A stretch of 18,224 bases of DNA from contig CAUDNR010000463.1 in NCBI GenBank assembly GCA_958430865.1, positions 1-18,224 on the forward strand. Direction: 5' to 3'. Shown piece after piece: positions 7,689-17,106 of this stretch; position 1 is the first letter of the stretch; each line of letters starts with the position of its first letter. Below the pieces are notes generated by a model that saw nothing but the letters and a program-made list of their open reading frames with translations, ran no database searches and was not told where the DNA came from. Source of the stretch: Entrophospora sp. SA101. Its lineage: Eukaryota; Glomeromycota; Glomeromycetes; Entrophosporales; Entrophosporaceae. The position numbers were made by a program, and so were the translations under genes.

Positions 7689-8096
7689 TCAAAAAATTGT
7701 AGACCCCACTAGACAAAAAAAATCACTAACTAATACCAATTTTTTTTGATTTTTCGATAGAAAAGGTTATGAAATTTATGTATAAACATTCGTTTTTAAT
7801 AAAAAAAAATTTTTTGTAGAAGTTTTACTGATACTAAAATAAACACATTTTAAAAAAAAAACTAATTTTTGGATTTTTTGTAAGCTGCGATTAGTAAAAA
7901 ATTTCATCATTTGAAACCAGGCCTAAAACCGTAAGATATGTAATAATACATGTTCCATTTAACAACTTTATTTAGAAAAATGATGCTAATTTAGGCTACG
8001 ATTTTTTTTTAAATATAAAGAAAGAACTTACGTATAGATTTTCAAGTATTGTGTAACCAAAATAAATAATAAAATAATAAAATTAAAAAAACAAGA
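7689..8096. other. non-coding left interior of piggyBac
   Basis: Between the left palindrome and the transposase stop there are only A/T runs. This is the 3' side of the transposase gene. No further frame is supported. Confidence 0.6.
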
Positions 8097-10001
8097 CTAG
8101 CAATCTGTCTCTGTGTGGTAATCTATATAGCAGTTTCTAGCTTGAGAACAACACAATGCAACATTACATGCTGTACAATAAATATAAGAACGATTTTGAG
8201 ACTTATGAGATTTTCCTTCGTCCCTTTGGGTCTCAAATTTGCACCATTCACACGCAATTCTATTTTCTCTATATTCTGGAAGATGATTATTTTCAATCAC
8301 TAACCTTTCCGTGGTTAATTCTGATCTTTGCTTAATGTAGGAAGCTCTGGATGAAGATGAAGATGATTCAAGTATGGTATGTCCGCGGGTTTCTCTTTCA
8401 TTGTTTTTATCTAATCCTTCTTCAATTAATTCCCATGAAAGTTTTAAACTGAATTCTTTATGAGTCATTTCATTATTATACCGTTTTTTATATATTAAAT
8501 AAGAATTGATGATTACAATATCCAACAACCAGAAAAATATAGGCATCCAGGTTCTTCTGACTTTTTGTTGCGTTGAATAATAACACCTCAACTGGTCTGC
8601 AATGTCCACACTACCCATGTGGTGATTGTAATCATCGATTATTTTGGGGATTGACAATATCTTTCTTGTGCTGTTACCGAAGACTTTGTTTACTTTGGCT
8701 GCATTGGTACTTGTTAGACGTGGGCGACGTCTGTTTCTATTTATTTTATTTTCATCACCAACAATATTGTGTATTGTGGATAGCATTGTAACAGGACCAT
8801 TATCTATCCACAATATTGCCAATACTTCATTATCAATAACAACACCAGAGAGTGTGTCCCAATCTAACTTTTTATTTTTTATTCTAAGAACAGAGGGGAA
8901 TCTTGAAGAATTTGTACGAACGGTCCCACATGCACCAATCCCCTTTTCACGTAAAAATTTAAATAACTGGATACTTGTGAAATAATTATCCATGTAAATA
9001 TTAAATGCTTTATGTGATGGTAATCTGGAAGCTAAATGTGCAACTTGACTTCCTATTCTACCAAGATTTCCAATTGATTGAACTTCACCTTCTTTTTCAG
9101 TTCTAGAAGTAAATATGAAAGAGAAAGTGTATCCTGCATCACATAAAGCTAGGATTTTATACCCTTCTGGTGTTGGTTTATTTTTTAATCTAAAGGTATG
9201 TGCACTTCTGCCACAAAATTTTATAATCATTTCATCTACAGAAACATTAGATGATGGAGTGAAAATGGATTGCGATATTGTGTTTATATGGGATGCTAAT
9301 GGTTCAAGTTTAGAATACCAAAATGGATGAGCCTCCTCTATGTTTGAAATATGTAGGAAGTTTTTTATTTTTTCAAATTTTCTAATCTGCATATATGATG
9401 CAATGGGGTGTATTGGCATTTTTGTATCCTTATTCCAAAGGTCCCGAATTGATGGTGTTTTAAATAAACCTGCATAAATGATTATTCCTAGCCAAATGTG
9501 CAAGTCAAACAAGTCAATGTCTATCCATACGTTTCCGTTTTTACTTTTACCATAGATATTGGTATTGCTTACAATTGTCCTCAAAATAGTATTTGTAAAA
9601 AATAATTTAAAAATTTGGATAGGATTGACAAGATCAAGATTGTTAAATTCGTATGGCAAATTTGTTTCAGAATCATGCAATGGTAATTGATGATTAAATT
9701 GATTAAAATATGGTGGATCTGGAAGATCAATTTGTTGTGTGTCTCTACCACCTCTAGTTCCTTCTCTTCTTCCACGGTTGCTTCTGATTTCTCTACTGCT
9801 CCTAATTTTACTAAAACTTGAAGTTTCACCTTCATCATCCTCGCCATCTTCATTATCATTGATTGTTTCTGGATCATTAAAATCTTCAGATAATTCATTA
9901 TCATAAAAACCACCCAGCCTTCTTGTAATACTAGCAATATAATATCCATTGCTGGGATCGTTGGAATCTTCAAAAATATTAATATTTTGTTCAGGATTCA
10001 T
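8097..10001 (-). CDS. piggyBac transposase (DDE_Tnp_1_7 type), intact
   Basis: The 634-residue protein is about the length of the founding piggyBac transposase (about 594 aa). An acidic, then Arg/Gly-rich, disordered N-terminus (1-90) precedes the RNase-H-like core. The core begins near FDLHIWLGIIIYAGLFKTPS, and its three expected catalytic aspartates are D256 (SVDEMIIKF), D338 (IYMDNYFTS) and D466 (GSVDIADQL). The C-terminus has a cysteine-rich domain (C584, C587, C609, C612, C617, C618, C624, H629, C634), the zinc-binding module that in this family contacts the subterminal repeats. The enzyme acts in the nucleus and excises at TTAA without a footprint. No stop or frameshift is seen. The ATG at 10001 gives the only frame with this domain order. 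Confidence 0.96.
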   Translation of the reverse strand: MNPEQNINIFEDSNDPSNGYYIASITRRLGGFYDNELSEDFNDPETINDNEDGEDDEGETSSFSKIRSSREIRSNRGRREGTRGGRDTQQIDLPDPPYFNQFNHQLPLHDSETNLPYEFNNLDLVNPIQIFKLFFTNTILRTIVSNTNIYGKSKNGNVWIDIDLFDLHIWLGIIIYAGLFKTPSIRDLWNKDTKMPIHPIASYMQIRKFEKIKNFLHISNIEEAHPFWYSKLEPLASHINTISQSIFTPSSNVSVDEMIIKFCGRSAHTFRLKNKPTPEGYKILALCDAGYTFSFIFTSRTEKEGEVQSIGNLGRIGSQVAHLASRLPSHKAFNIYMDNYFTSIQLFKFLREKGIGACGTVRTNSSRFPSVLRIKNKKLDWDTLSGVVIDNEVLAILWIDNGPVTMLSTIHNIVGDENKINRNRRRPRLTSTNAAKVNKVFGNSTRKILSIPKIIDDYNHHMGSVDIADQLRCYYSTQQKVRRTWMPIFFWLLDIVIINSYLIYKKRYNNEMTHKEFSLKLSWELIEEGLDKNNERETRGHTILESSSSSSRASYIKQRSELTTERLVIENNHLPEYRENRIACEWCKFETQRDEGKSHKSQNRSYIYCTACNVALCCSQARNCYIDYHTETDC

Positions 10002-10740
10002 TTTGATTTTTATTAAAAGTAGTTTTTATTGTTAAATTAAAATTTGACTTTTATTAAAAACAATTATTTCAAGATTAAAAATAAATTGTTAAAAATTGTT
10101 TTATTTTTTATTCAAATATTGAGTTTGATTTTCAAATAAATAATTTGAGTTGGATTTTATTTGTCTGAAGGTCCTGGTATTTATAAAAAATTTAGATCAA
10201 AGTTATTTACAATTTTCAGGAATTTAATTCCTTCAAGTAATACTCATAATTAATAACTAATATGGGATCACCCATAGGAGAGAATGCTTTTTCATTACCA
10301 TTTCCATATTTAAGACAGTAATAGTATAAATGTCTTTTCCGTATGTATTTACTAATATTAATATTAATATTGAAATCGAAAATACATTTATTTCTATTAA
10401 TATATTCCATATTTTATTATGTCTATTTTCCAAAACACAAAAATATCAATATAATGAGTCCCACAAGCAGTTAATTAACAATGATGGTTTTAGAAACATT
10501 CTTTAATTAGTATTGCATATAGGATTTCAAACTCCATTGGAATTTCATTTTATTATAAAATGATCAGCAAAGAAAACTTTTTTGTTTTTACACACGTTAT
10601 TTCTTTATTTGTAATATGTAACCCCAAAATACATTTTTTTAATAGAAGTAGAGGGTTTTGAATATCATTTATGAAATAAGAAAGGTTGTGGTGAGACTGC
10701 AGGAAAATATCTTTTTTTATAATTTTTGAGTCACAATTGT
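10002..10740. other. non-coding right interior and presumed promoter side of piggyBac
   Basis: This stretch lies upstream of the transposase ATG. It is AT-rich, and short minus-strand frames (10410-10216, 10765-10553) have no coding character. The promoter should lie here, but no element is clear enough to mark. Confidence 0.5.
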
Positions 10741-10782
10741 AAATTGCGTCCAGATTTGGACGCAATTTCGTTTAAGGGATAA
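10741..10782 (-). repeat. right end of piggyBac: 14-bp terminal repeat and 28-bp palindrome
   Basis: On the minus strand TTATCCCTTAAACG is directly followed by the same 28-bp palindrome, without the five extra bases of the left end. TTAA follows at 10783-10786. Confidence 0.94.
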
Positions 10783-10869
10783 TTAATTTGAACGTAGCGC
10801 GACATTTATTACTCGCAATATAATAATAAATATATTTTCTTAAAAAAAATTTTTAAATAGCACAAAATA

Positions 10870-11629
10870 ATGAAATTGGGTGATTCTCAATTTGCATCAC
10901 ATTTGAAAGCAAGATCAAAAATAGAGAGAATTTTACCAGCTTTTGCATCTCATGAAGAACTTTTAAAAATTATTAGATGGGCATATAAACAAATAGACAA
11001 ATCATATAAATAAATAAAAAATAGTAACATACCTTAATTTCTAAGATTAATCTATTTATTATTGTTGGAGAAACAAATTCAGGTAAAACCACGCATCTTA
11101 CATAATATCTTTATGAAAATGGTTATAGCAAGTATGGGATTATTGGATGTACACAACCTTGACATGTGCTGGTTGCTAAACGTGTAGTGAAGAAATGGAT
11201 GCAAATAAAATTTTTAATATTTATTAGTAACTGATAAATAAATCCATCAAGAAGTTTTTAATTTATTTAGTGTAATCTTGGAACAACAGTGGGTTATGAA
11301 ATTCGATTTTGAAGACATACTTCTGAAAGTACTCTGATAAAATGTACAAGACAAAAATTAATTTCTTATAACTGATGGTGTGAATCATTTAAAGCATCAG
11401 AACTTGATCATTATAATACTGTTGTAATGAACGAATCTCATGAACGTTCACTACAGACTAATGTTTTAATTGGTTTATTAAGACAAGGTATTTATTTGTA
11501 TTTTAACTTTTTATCATTAAAAAATATATCACAGCATGTTGAAAAAACTTTTATTTACATTTATATATTTTTAAGTGATTACACACACGGAAGGGACCTT
11601 AGATTACAGCAACTATGAATGTAGAAAAG
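10870..11629 (+). pseudogene. decayed fragment of a Prp16-like DEAH-box RNA helicase
   Basis: Pieces of one helicase appear in order across introns. 10870-10978: ILPAFASHEELLKIIR, like the segment before motif I in Prp16/DHX38. 11052-11200: IIVGETNSGKTTHLT (motif I), then YLYENGYSKYGIIGCTQP and VAKRV (motif Ia area). From 11271: NLGTTVGYEIRF, SESTLIK, SFKASELDHYNTVVMN, then NESHERSLQTNVLIGLLRQ at 11430-11487 (motif II, DEAH changed to NESH). 11574-11629: TATMNVEK (motif III, SAT changed to TAT). Stops interrupt the frame at 11103-11105 (TAA where Gln is expected), 11160-11162 (TGA where Arg is expected) and about 11315. Prp16 remodels the spliceosome in the second splicing step. This copy lacks both ends and cannot work. 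It starts 84 bp from the piggyBac insertion. Confidence 0.85.
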
Positions 11630-11709
11630 GTTAATTTATTTTATATTTACTTTTTTTTTCTTTAAATTTAATAAATAATGTGTATATTTACTATTTTTTG
11701 GAAATTATA

Positions 11710-12003
11710 CTATATTTCTGTTTTAGATTGATCCTCTGGTTGGAGTGGCTCTTTCTTGGCTGGATCAGGTGAATCAGATGAAGCATTGAAGTTACTTGAT
11801 TCAGAGGGATCTGAATCTGTCTCGAATTCTGTTAAACAGGACTTAGGTTTAGGCTTTAACTTATCGATTATCATCCATGAGTTAAGGCAAATTACAAGTT
11901 GGAAGGTTTCAGAAAAGCGAGAGGCTTTAACATTCTCCTTGACAACAATATAATTAATAAACTCCAGGACTGGCCCACCCCCCCTCTCTGAAGTTTGATT
12001 CAT
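11710..12003 (-). CDS. small hypothetical protein, 97 aa
   Basis: ATG 12003 begins MNQTSERGGGPVLEFINYIV and runs on through ETFQLVICLNSWMIIDKLKP. The last 40 residues are rich in Ser, Asp, Glu and Pro (TDSDPSESSNFNASSDSPD). The composition is protein-like and unlike the surrounding spacer, and the acidic tail is typical of a disordered end. The opposite strand is open for 65 codons here but is less convincing. It may be the last part of a gene or a retained fragment; the family is unknown. Confidence 0.35.
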   Translation of the reverse strand: MNQTSERGGGPVLEFINYIVVKENVKASRFSETFQLVICLNSWMIIDKLKPKPKSCLTEFETDSDPSESSNFNASSDSPDPAKKEPLQPEDQSKTEI

Positions 12004-12659
12004 GTTATATCATCGGGAACCAAGTCAAATTAGCCTAACTGTAACATATGGAAGATGAGAATGTTTTAAATATTCGAGCAATAAAATGTTGCATATCGAA
12101 TCGTTTCTTAGTGTTCACAAACTGTCTAAGAGCAGTTTTATGTGCGTATTGTATGTGATTTATCTTCAATGGTTATCACGATAAGGAATATTATATAATT
12201 ACCTATTGCTATATAATGTAAAAGACATAACTAACAGATTTCGTTCATGTTTTGATCTCACTTCACTATTTATAAGTAAAAATGGTGTTAATACAAAAAA
12301 AATAAATCATTGATTATCAACAAATAGCATATCTTCCTCAGAGCCATACCAAATAATGCTTCCATGTTTACTAACAATAAAAAAAAATTGAGGGTTTCTC
12401 TGTACAATGCTTGCTTAATAATATTTTGATTTTATGTGTAACCATCTCAACAAATAAATTTTTTAAAAAATAAAAAATGAAAAAAAAAGAAATCAGATTT
12501 TAGGAGGATTACAAAATTAGTAAGTATTATTAAAGGAGAAAAAAAATGCTTGGAGTAATTATTTCAAGAGATTTTCTAGTTTTTTAAAAGACAATATTTG
12601 TAATGATGTTAGAAACCATTTAAATATTTATTTATAAACTTTATTTTATTTACTTAGTG
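12004..12659. other. AT-rich spacer with one decayed protein trace
   Basis: No intact gene. The only structured part is the module copy at 12225-12365, described separately. The rest is A/T runs. Confidence 0.5.
12225..12365 (-). pseudogene. decayed copy 1 of a short protein module
   Basis: On the minus strand SIIWYGSEEDMLFVDNQ is followed by a stop and then, in the same frame, FIFFVLTPFLLINSEVRSK. The same module occurs at 13330-13500. At DNA level the core (12313-12361) and 13451-13499 are diverged direct repeats sharing the stretch CCATACCAAATAAT. The family is unknown; the copies are dead. Confidence 0.45.
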
Positions 12660-12939
12660 GGAGATGATATTATTAAAGTCCCTTTTTTGATCAATAATGA
12701 TGAAGAAGAAGAAGATTCAACACACACTTTTAATGATAACAATGATCTAACTCATGACTTCTAATGAAGATGGTGGTGTTGTTGCAGTTCATTTTATCAA
12801 TAATGATAAAAATTCTTTTATTGATAACAACAAGATTGAAGATGTTGATGATGAGGTTGAAGATGATGAAGAAGAAGAAGATGATGATGATAGATTTCTA
12901 ATAAACTCTATCATCCATACAGACCCATGCCATTTATAA
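12660..12939 (+). pseudogene. acidic low-complexity coding traces in two overlapping frames
   Basis: After an acceptor-like TTTACTTAG one frame reads GDDIIKVPFLINNDEEEEDS and ends at TAA 12762-12764. A second, from ATG 12754, has 61 codons with VVAVHFINNDKNSFIDNNK and an Asp/Glu run, ending at 12939. Both contain FxINND followed by acidic residues, so the second may be a diverged duplicate of the first. Low complexity makes any assignment unsafe. Confidence 0.25.
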
Positions 12940-12957
12940 TGAATGACCATTTGACCT

Positions 12958-13056
12958 TCAGAAGTAGTGAGGTCAATTCTAGGGGGTTAGAGTATAGATA
13001 GATGTTAAATACCACTTCTTGTCAAATATCCTCAGGATTAACCTCACTATTTCTGA
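12958..13056. repeat. 99-bp foldback with 23-bp imperfect inverted repeats
   Basis: The arm at 12958-12980 (TCAGAAGTAGTGAGGTCAAT, then TCT) matches the reverse complement of 13034-13056 at 20 of 23 positions. The loop is 53 bp. This resembles a miniature inverted-repeat element, though no clear target duplication is seen. Confidence 0.65.
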
Positions 13057-13329
13057 TGGATATATTGCTTTTAAATAGTAAATAATTTTTTAATTAAATT
13101 TTACCATAAAAATAAATAATTAAAATTAAGTGAATTAAAATAGCATCAATTTGTGTATTACTTCTTCAACATCTTGATAAATGCTTCTTTAAAATATTTG
13201 CAAGGTTGTGTCTGTTATAAATACGTGATTTTAACTTTTCAATAAGCTGCAGTACAATTTTCAACACTGAAATTATCTAATAACGATGAAAAAAGGGAAG
13301 AGTGATCAATTGTTTAAAAAAATTTATAC

Positions 13330-13500
13330 CTATCACCATATAAGGGGACAACATGACAAATTCCATTCTATGTTTTGACTTTCAATGCAGTATTTGGGCT
13401 ATTGGTCAATAAAAAAAAATAAGGTATCAATGCAAAAAGAGAATCTCTGGTTATTAACAAACAACATATCTCCAGAACCAACCATACCAAATAATACTTT
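13330..13500 (-). pseudogene. decayed copy 2 of a short protein module
   Basis: On the minus strand SIIWYG appears in one frame; after a shift, GSGDMLFVNNQRFSFCIDTL continues with FFFIDQ, a stop, and further similar residues. It parallels copy 1 at 12225-12365 (SIIWYGSEEDMLFVDNQ). At least one frameshift and one stop make it non-functional. Confidence 0.45.
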
Positions 13501-14130
13501 TGATAAAATTAAATATGTTTGTTAATGAATGCCTAGTTCCCTTCCTTGTCTTGGATTCTTCCTTTATTAATAATATTAAAAAAATCATAGCCATAATTCT
13601 TGTTAGTATTTTACAATTGTAAAACAAAACCCAAAATCAAAATCAATATATATAAAAAACCAAATCTTTATCAATTATTATCAATATAAAAAATAAACTA
13701 CAAATACTTAATAAAAATGCAAGTGAGTTTTTTTTTGTGATTGTTGATTGATTGGCTTTCATTATATTATCAAACCTATTAAATCAGCTCTATAATATCA
13801 ACCAAAAGATTGATCTAGAAAAAAACATAAATCTAGCCAACTGGTGATCAAAAATACCCAAGGGAAATTTAAAAGATTTCAAACAATTGTTTAACAAAGA
13901 CTGAGTTTAATCCAAATTTTTCATTTGGTGAAATGAAAACTGAAATATGTGGATTATGTGATGGATAATTATTGCATTCTATTTAAAAACCTTACAAGGA
14001 ATTAATAAAGAATGGAATAATATAAAGATGACGATATAGAAGATGAAGGATTAGCAATAGCAATAGTATTATTAATAATAGTGAAAATATAAAATAGATT
14101 TACATCAGAGTGGCTAAAGAATAATCAATG
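13501..14130. other. AT-rich spacer without a supported gene
   Basis: A 23-residue protein-like end (EFNPNFSFGEMKTEICGLCD, 13903-13968, +) is visible, but it has no start or neighbouring exon. Nothing else is supported. Confidence 0.5.
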
Positions 14131-14132
14131 TA

Positions 14133-14157
14133 CAGTGTGTAACAAAACTTTTTGGAA
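14133..14157 (+). repeat. left terminal inverted repeat of second Tc1 element
   Basis: CAGTGTGTAACAAAACTTTT then TGGAA; one mismatch (T against G at position 4) to the right end. Confidence 0.93.
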
Positions 14158-14254
14158 TTTTTTATTTGTCCATAGCTCAAAAGTTACCACATAAAAATGA
14201 ATGAAAAATATGTCAAAATAAAGCTTAAAATCTGAAGTTTTTATTGATATAAAG

Positions 14255-15235
14255 TTAATAGTTTATTCTCTCACCATTGTTCTCAATTATCATCTCACAT
14301 CTCCTTCTCATTGAGCTGACAAGGTTGATTAGAATATTATTTGGGATTTTATCCCATTCTTCTGTCATGTACTGTTCTAATTCTGAAGGATTTTGAGGCA
14401 TATGCATTTCTAGATTTCTTTTGACAATAGCCCAAAGGTTTTTGTTTGGATTTAAGTCTGGACTATTGGAAGGCCAGTCCATAACTTCGGGAAAATTTTC
14501 ATTGAGGAATGTCTGACAAACCCTGCTTGTGTGCTTTGGATCATTATCATGTTGGGAGCGCCAATTGCTTCCAAGTAATCTATTAATTTCCTGTTTATGC
14601 CTTTGCAAAATATCAACATAAAAATTTGCATTCATGATTCCCCTGAAGCAAAAAAGAGAGCTTTTTCCTTGCATACAAAAACCTCCCCATGCAAAGATTT
14701 TAGTGCAATCTTTGGGGATTCTTCATACTGGCCTTTCGCCTCTGTACCATTGAGTTATTGTGTTTCTGAACAACTGAAAGGCAGTTTCGTCAGAAAATAA
14801 AGTGGTCTCCCAGTTGTCATCAAGATGTCTTGTTGCCCAACCAACACGAGCTTCTTTATGGGCAACAGTAAGCATAGGTGTCTTTAAAGGCAAATTATTT
14901 TTGTAGCCTAAACTTGCCAAATGTCTTGAAATAGTCATATGAGACACTTTGGTGATATTGTTTGATAATTTGTTTGACAAAGTTCTTGTGGAAAGTCTTG
15001 GATCATGGTGCAAGTATTGGCCGATCGCTCTTGATTCATGCACAGTAATTTTTTTGGGACAACCACCTCCAGATTTTCTCGAATTAACACCTTTTTCATT
15101 CAATTTTTTAAGGTTATAATAGACAGTAGACATTGTAATGCCAGTTCTGGAATGTATTTCTTTTGCAGAAGTTATTCCATTCTACCACAATTGTAATATA
15201 CTTTTTCTTTGAGTATCTTTATCAGAAGATGACAT
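14255..15235 (-). pseudogene. Tc1-family transposase with two stops and a lost catalytic Glu
   Basis: One frame runs from ATG 15235 to TAA 14257-14255 (327 codons), broken by TAG at codon 18 (15184-15182) and TGA at codon 171 (14725-14723). Helix-turn-helix parts lie at about codons 25-50 and 65-105. D149 (LFSDETAF) and D230 (QHDNDPKHTS) are kept. The third catalytic position, at the correct 34-residue spacing, is Lys (K265, codon AAA, in SPDLNPNKNLW) where the first Tc1 element has Glu in NPIENIW. The TGA stands where the first element has Arg (GQRPVRR against GERPV-stop-R). With no frameshift and few lesions, inactivation looks fairly recent. Confidence 0.93.
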
Positions 15236-15387
15236 TACGTTAACAATTTTACAACAAAATCAAACCAAAACAAATGATCTAATCATGTATTAATTTAGTT
15301 TAGTACATATTTTTCACGTGTTCAAAATATGACACGAATAGTTTTTATTTTCAGAATGTTATTAATGTTTGAAATGCATGAAAAATT

Positions 15388-15412
15388 TTCCAAAAAGTTT
15401 TGTTACACCCTG
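15388..15412 (-). repeat. right terminal inverted repeat of second Tc1 element
   Basis: On the minus strand CAGGGTGTAACAAAACTTTT then TGGAA, with TA 15413-15414 outside. Confidence 0.93.
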
Positions 15413-15414
15413 TA

Positions 15415-16043
15415 TTTGGGTTCAAATGTTTTCCTCTTATGCAATTTCTCTGGTGGTTTATCTTAATATTTGATATTTATATATAAATTAAGAATTATTA
15501 TGTATTTTTCTCTTAGTTAAATCAACATCACTTATCCTTTTTGTTGTTATTTAATCCTTTTCTTGAATGTGAATGCATTTGTCTCCATAAATTACATGCT
15601 TGTTATAATATTCATGATGATTATGTGTTATTATTATTATTTGAATATGTTCCTATTAATAAATAGATTGCATTGCCCAAGTGATAATAATAACAAAACC
15701 ATGCAGAGCAGAAATGAAATTTAAGGAACTGATTTTTAAAAAAGCCACATAATGTCCTGGTGAGTAAAAGATGAGAAATTGGCAGGGTTGGGAAAATAAA
15801 CCTTGACATTTTGATCTGATCTTCTTTTTCATGTAGGATGATGGTTCCATCCAAGGATGTTGTGGAAAAATTTTAGTGGTCAAATTTAAAACTCTTAACG
15901 GGTTGGGTTCGGGTTGATTTCAGGTTAATGAGAAAATTTTGTGATTTTATATTAATTAGATAACAATAATTAATTAAATATAAAAGGTAAAACAGTTATA
16001 GCAGTTTAAAAGCTGCAATTGGTGTTATGTGTGATGCAAAACA
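15415..16043. other. AT-rich spacer without a supported gene
   Basis: Two overlapping minus-strand frames (15854-15621 and 15883-15656) are open for over 70 codons but have no family resemblance or exon context. A short GGGTT-rich run lies at about 15900-15930 (cgggttgggttcgggttg). Confidence 0.5.
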
Positions 16044-16110
16044 CAACTCATGACACAAAACTGTAACTCAAGGCAATTCATGACACAAGACGTAATTCAA
16101 GACACAAGGC
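16044..16110. repeat. short degenerate tandem repeat (AAnTCAtGACACAA type)
   Basis: aactcatgacacaaaactgt, aactcaaggc, aattcatgacacaagacgt and aattcaagacacaaggc follow each other. This is an irregular minisatellite of about 17-20 bp units with one short unit. Confidence 0.7.
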
Positions 16111-16133
16111 TAGTGGATGATGACTGGAACTAA

Positions 16134-16498
16134 CCATAGTTTAGGCCTAATTTTGCAGCGAAGTTGGCAAAACCTAAACTGTGGGTGAAAACCAAGTGGT
16201 CAATTAAACTCTACTGTTTACTTTCCAACCACAAAAGTGTTTTATTGAACAAAAAAAAGGAATTGATTTGTTTTATTATTACAAAGCGAATTAGGTCAAA
16301 AAATGACATTATTTTTATGATAATCTTTTTTAATAAATATATGTTTAAATAAATAATAAAAATGCAAATATAAAATATTAATATTAATAAAAAAATATAA
16401 AACTATATAAATCACATGTCTGGAATACAATTGGATGGCGCTTCGATAAATCCGTTTTATTTATCATAAAACTTTGGTCAATTTAACCACAGTTTAGG
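16134..16498. repeat. recurrent CCATAGTTTAGG / CCTAAACTGTGG inverted motifs
   Basis: CCATAGTTTAGG (16134-16145) pairs, with one mismatch, with CCTAAACTGTGG (16173-16184), and the latter pairs perfectly with CCACAGTTTAGG (16487-16498). Related CTAGTTTAGG occurs at 16717-16726 and 16746-16755. This may mark the ends of a nested, decayed non-autonomous element. The 16185-16486 interior has no supported gene. Confidence 0.5.
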
Positions 16499-16548
16499 GG
16501 TTTGCCCTAGTTAAGGTTGCGGGAGAAACTCCTCCAGAAATCAATCGA

Positions 16549-16681
16549 CAGAGTTTTGACAGGTTACACATTAATTGTTTATTAGAGTTTCAGCAGAGTT
16601 TCGCATTTGGGGTTTTCGCCAATCATCAGAGTTTCGACAGGTTACACATTAATTGTTCATTAGAGTTTCGACAGAGTTTCA
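16549..16681 (+). repeat. two direct copies of a 55-bp unit, 78 bp apart
   Basis: 16549-16603 and 16627-16681 share CAGAGTTT(T/C)GACAGG, TTACACATTAATTGTT and TATTAGAGTTTC-like parts, with about 50 of 55 bases the same. The repeats are richer in G and C than their surroundings. AGAGTTTC also recurs as a sub-unit within each copy. Confidence 0.85.
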
Positions 16682-17106
16682 ACAGTCATTAAGAGGTTTC
16701 GACCACAACCTTAGCCCTAGTTTAGGTGATTTTTAAGTTTCGTCACTAGTTTAGGAGCCTAAATTCCTAATTTCTATAGGTAAACTATTTCAATTTACTA
16801 AAATAATTTCAGCCACCATTACTACACAAGACAATCATGATGTGTGTATGAACTAATTCAAACTTTAACCACATATAAAACTCTTTATTTATTGCATGAA
16901 AACTTTTTAATTTTTTAATTTTTAATGTAACATCAATGCTTCATAACTAAAAAGGTTTTGTTAGCTAATAAATTGTCATGTATCATGTTTGCACCATGAA
17001 TTGAGACTTGCATCACGAATTGCATCTTGTATAAAATTATGATAGTTGGTAAAATGCAAGTTTTTAGGGTTTTTAATTAATAATTTTGACTTCAAGTATA
17101 ATTGAT

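Larger units (their letters stand above)
7642..10782 (-). mobile_element. full-length piggyBac transposon (about 3.14 kb)
   Basis: Both ends read TTATCCCTTAAACG inward, followed by an identical 28-bp palindrome. TTAA, the piggyBac target, lies directly outside the right end (10783-10786) and two bases outside the left end (7636-7639, then TA). A single intact piggyBac transposase gene fills the centre on the minus strand. The left end has five extra bases (AACAG, 7656-7660) between terminal repeat and palindrome. The intact gene and matching ends suggest a recent or active element. Confidence 0.93.
14133..15412 (-). mobile_element. second Tc1-type element (1280 bp), inactive
   Basis: Inverted repeats at 14133-14157 and 15388-15412 are flanked by TA at 14131-14132 and 15413-15414. 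The transposase lies on the minus strand and is broken. Size and layout parallel the first Tc1 element, but terminal sequence (CAGTGTGTAACAAAAC against CAGTGTGATTC) and protein differ. An intact related copy elsewhere could still move it, because both ends survive. Confidence 0.93.

Noticed and set aside
8573..8985. Plus-strand frames opposite the piggyBac transposase (8573-8791, 8644-8985)
   Set aside because: They lie fully antisense to a recognised gene and show no family features.
15621..15883. Two overlapping minus-strand frames of 75-77 codons
   Set aside because: No family resemblance, no convincing exon boundaries, and both frames open at once in AT-rich DNA.
16164..16352. 62-codon plus-strand frame
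   Set aside because: Lys/Ile/Phe-rich translation of A/T runs inside a repeat region.
16493..16500. Telomere-like TTAGGGG
   Set aside because: A single occurrence without tandem TTAGGG units.
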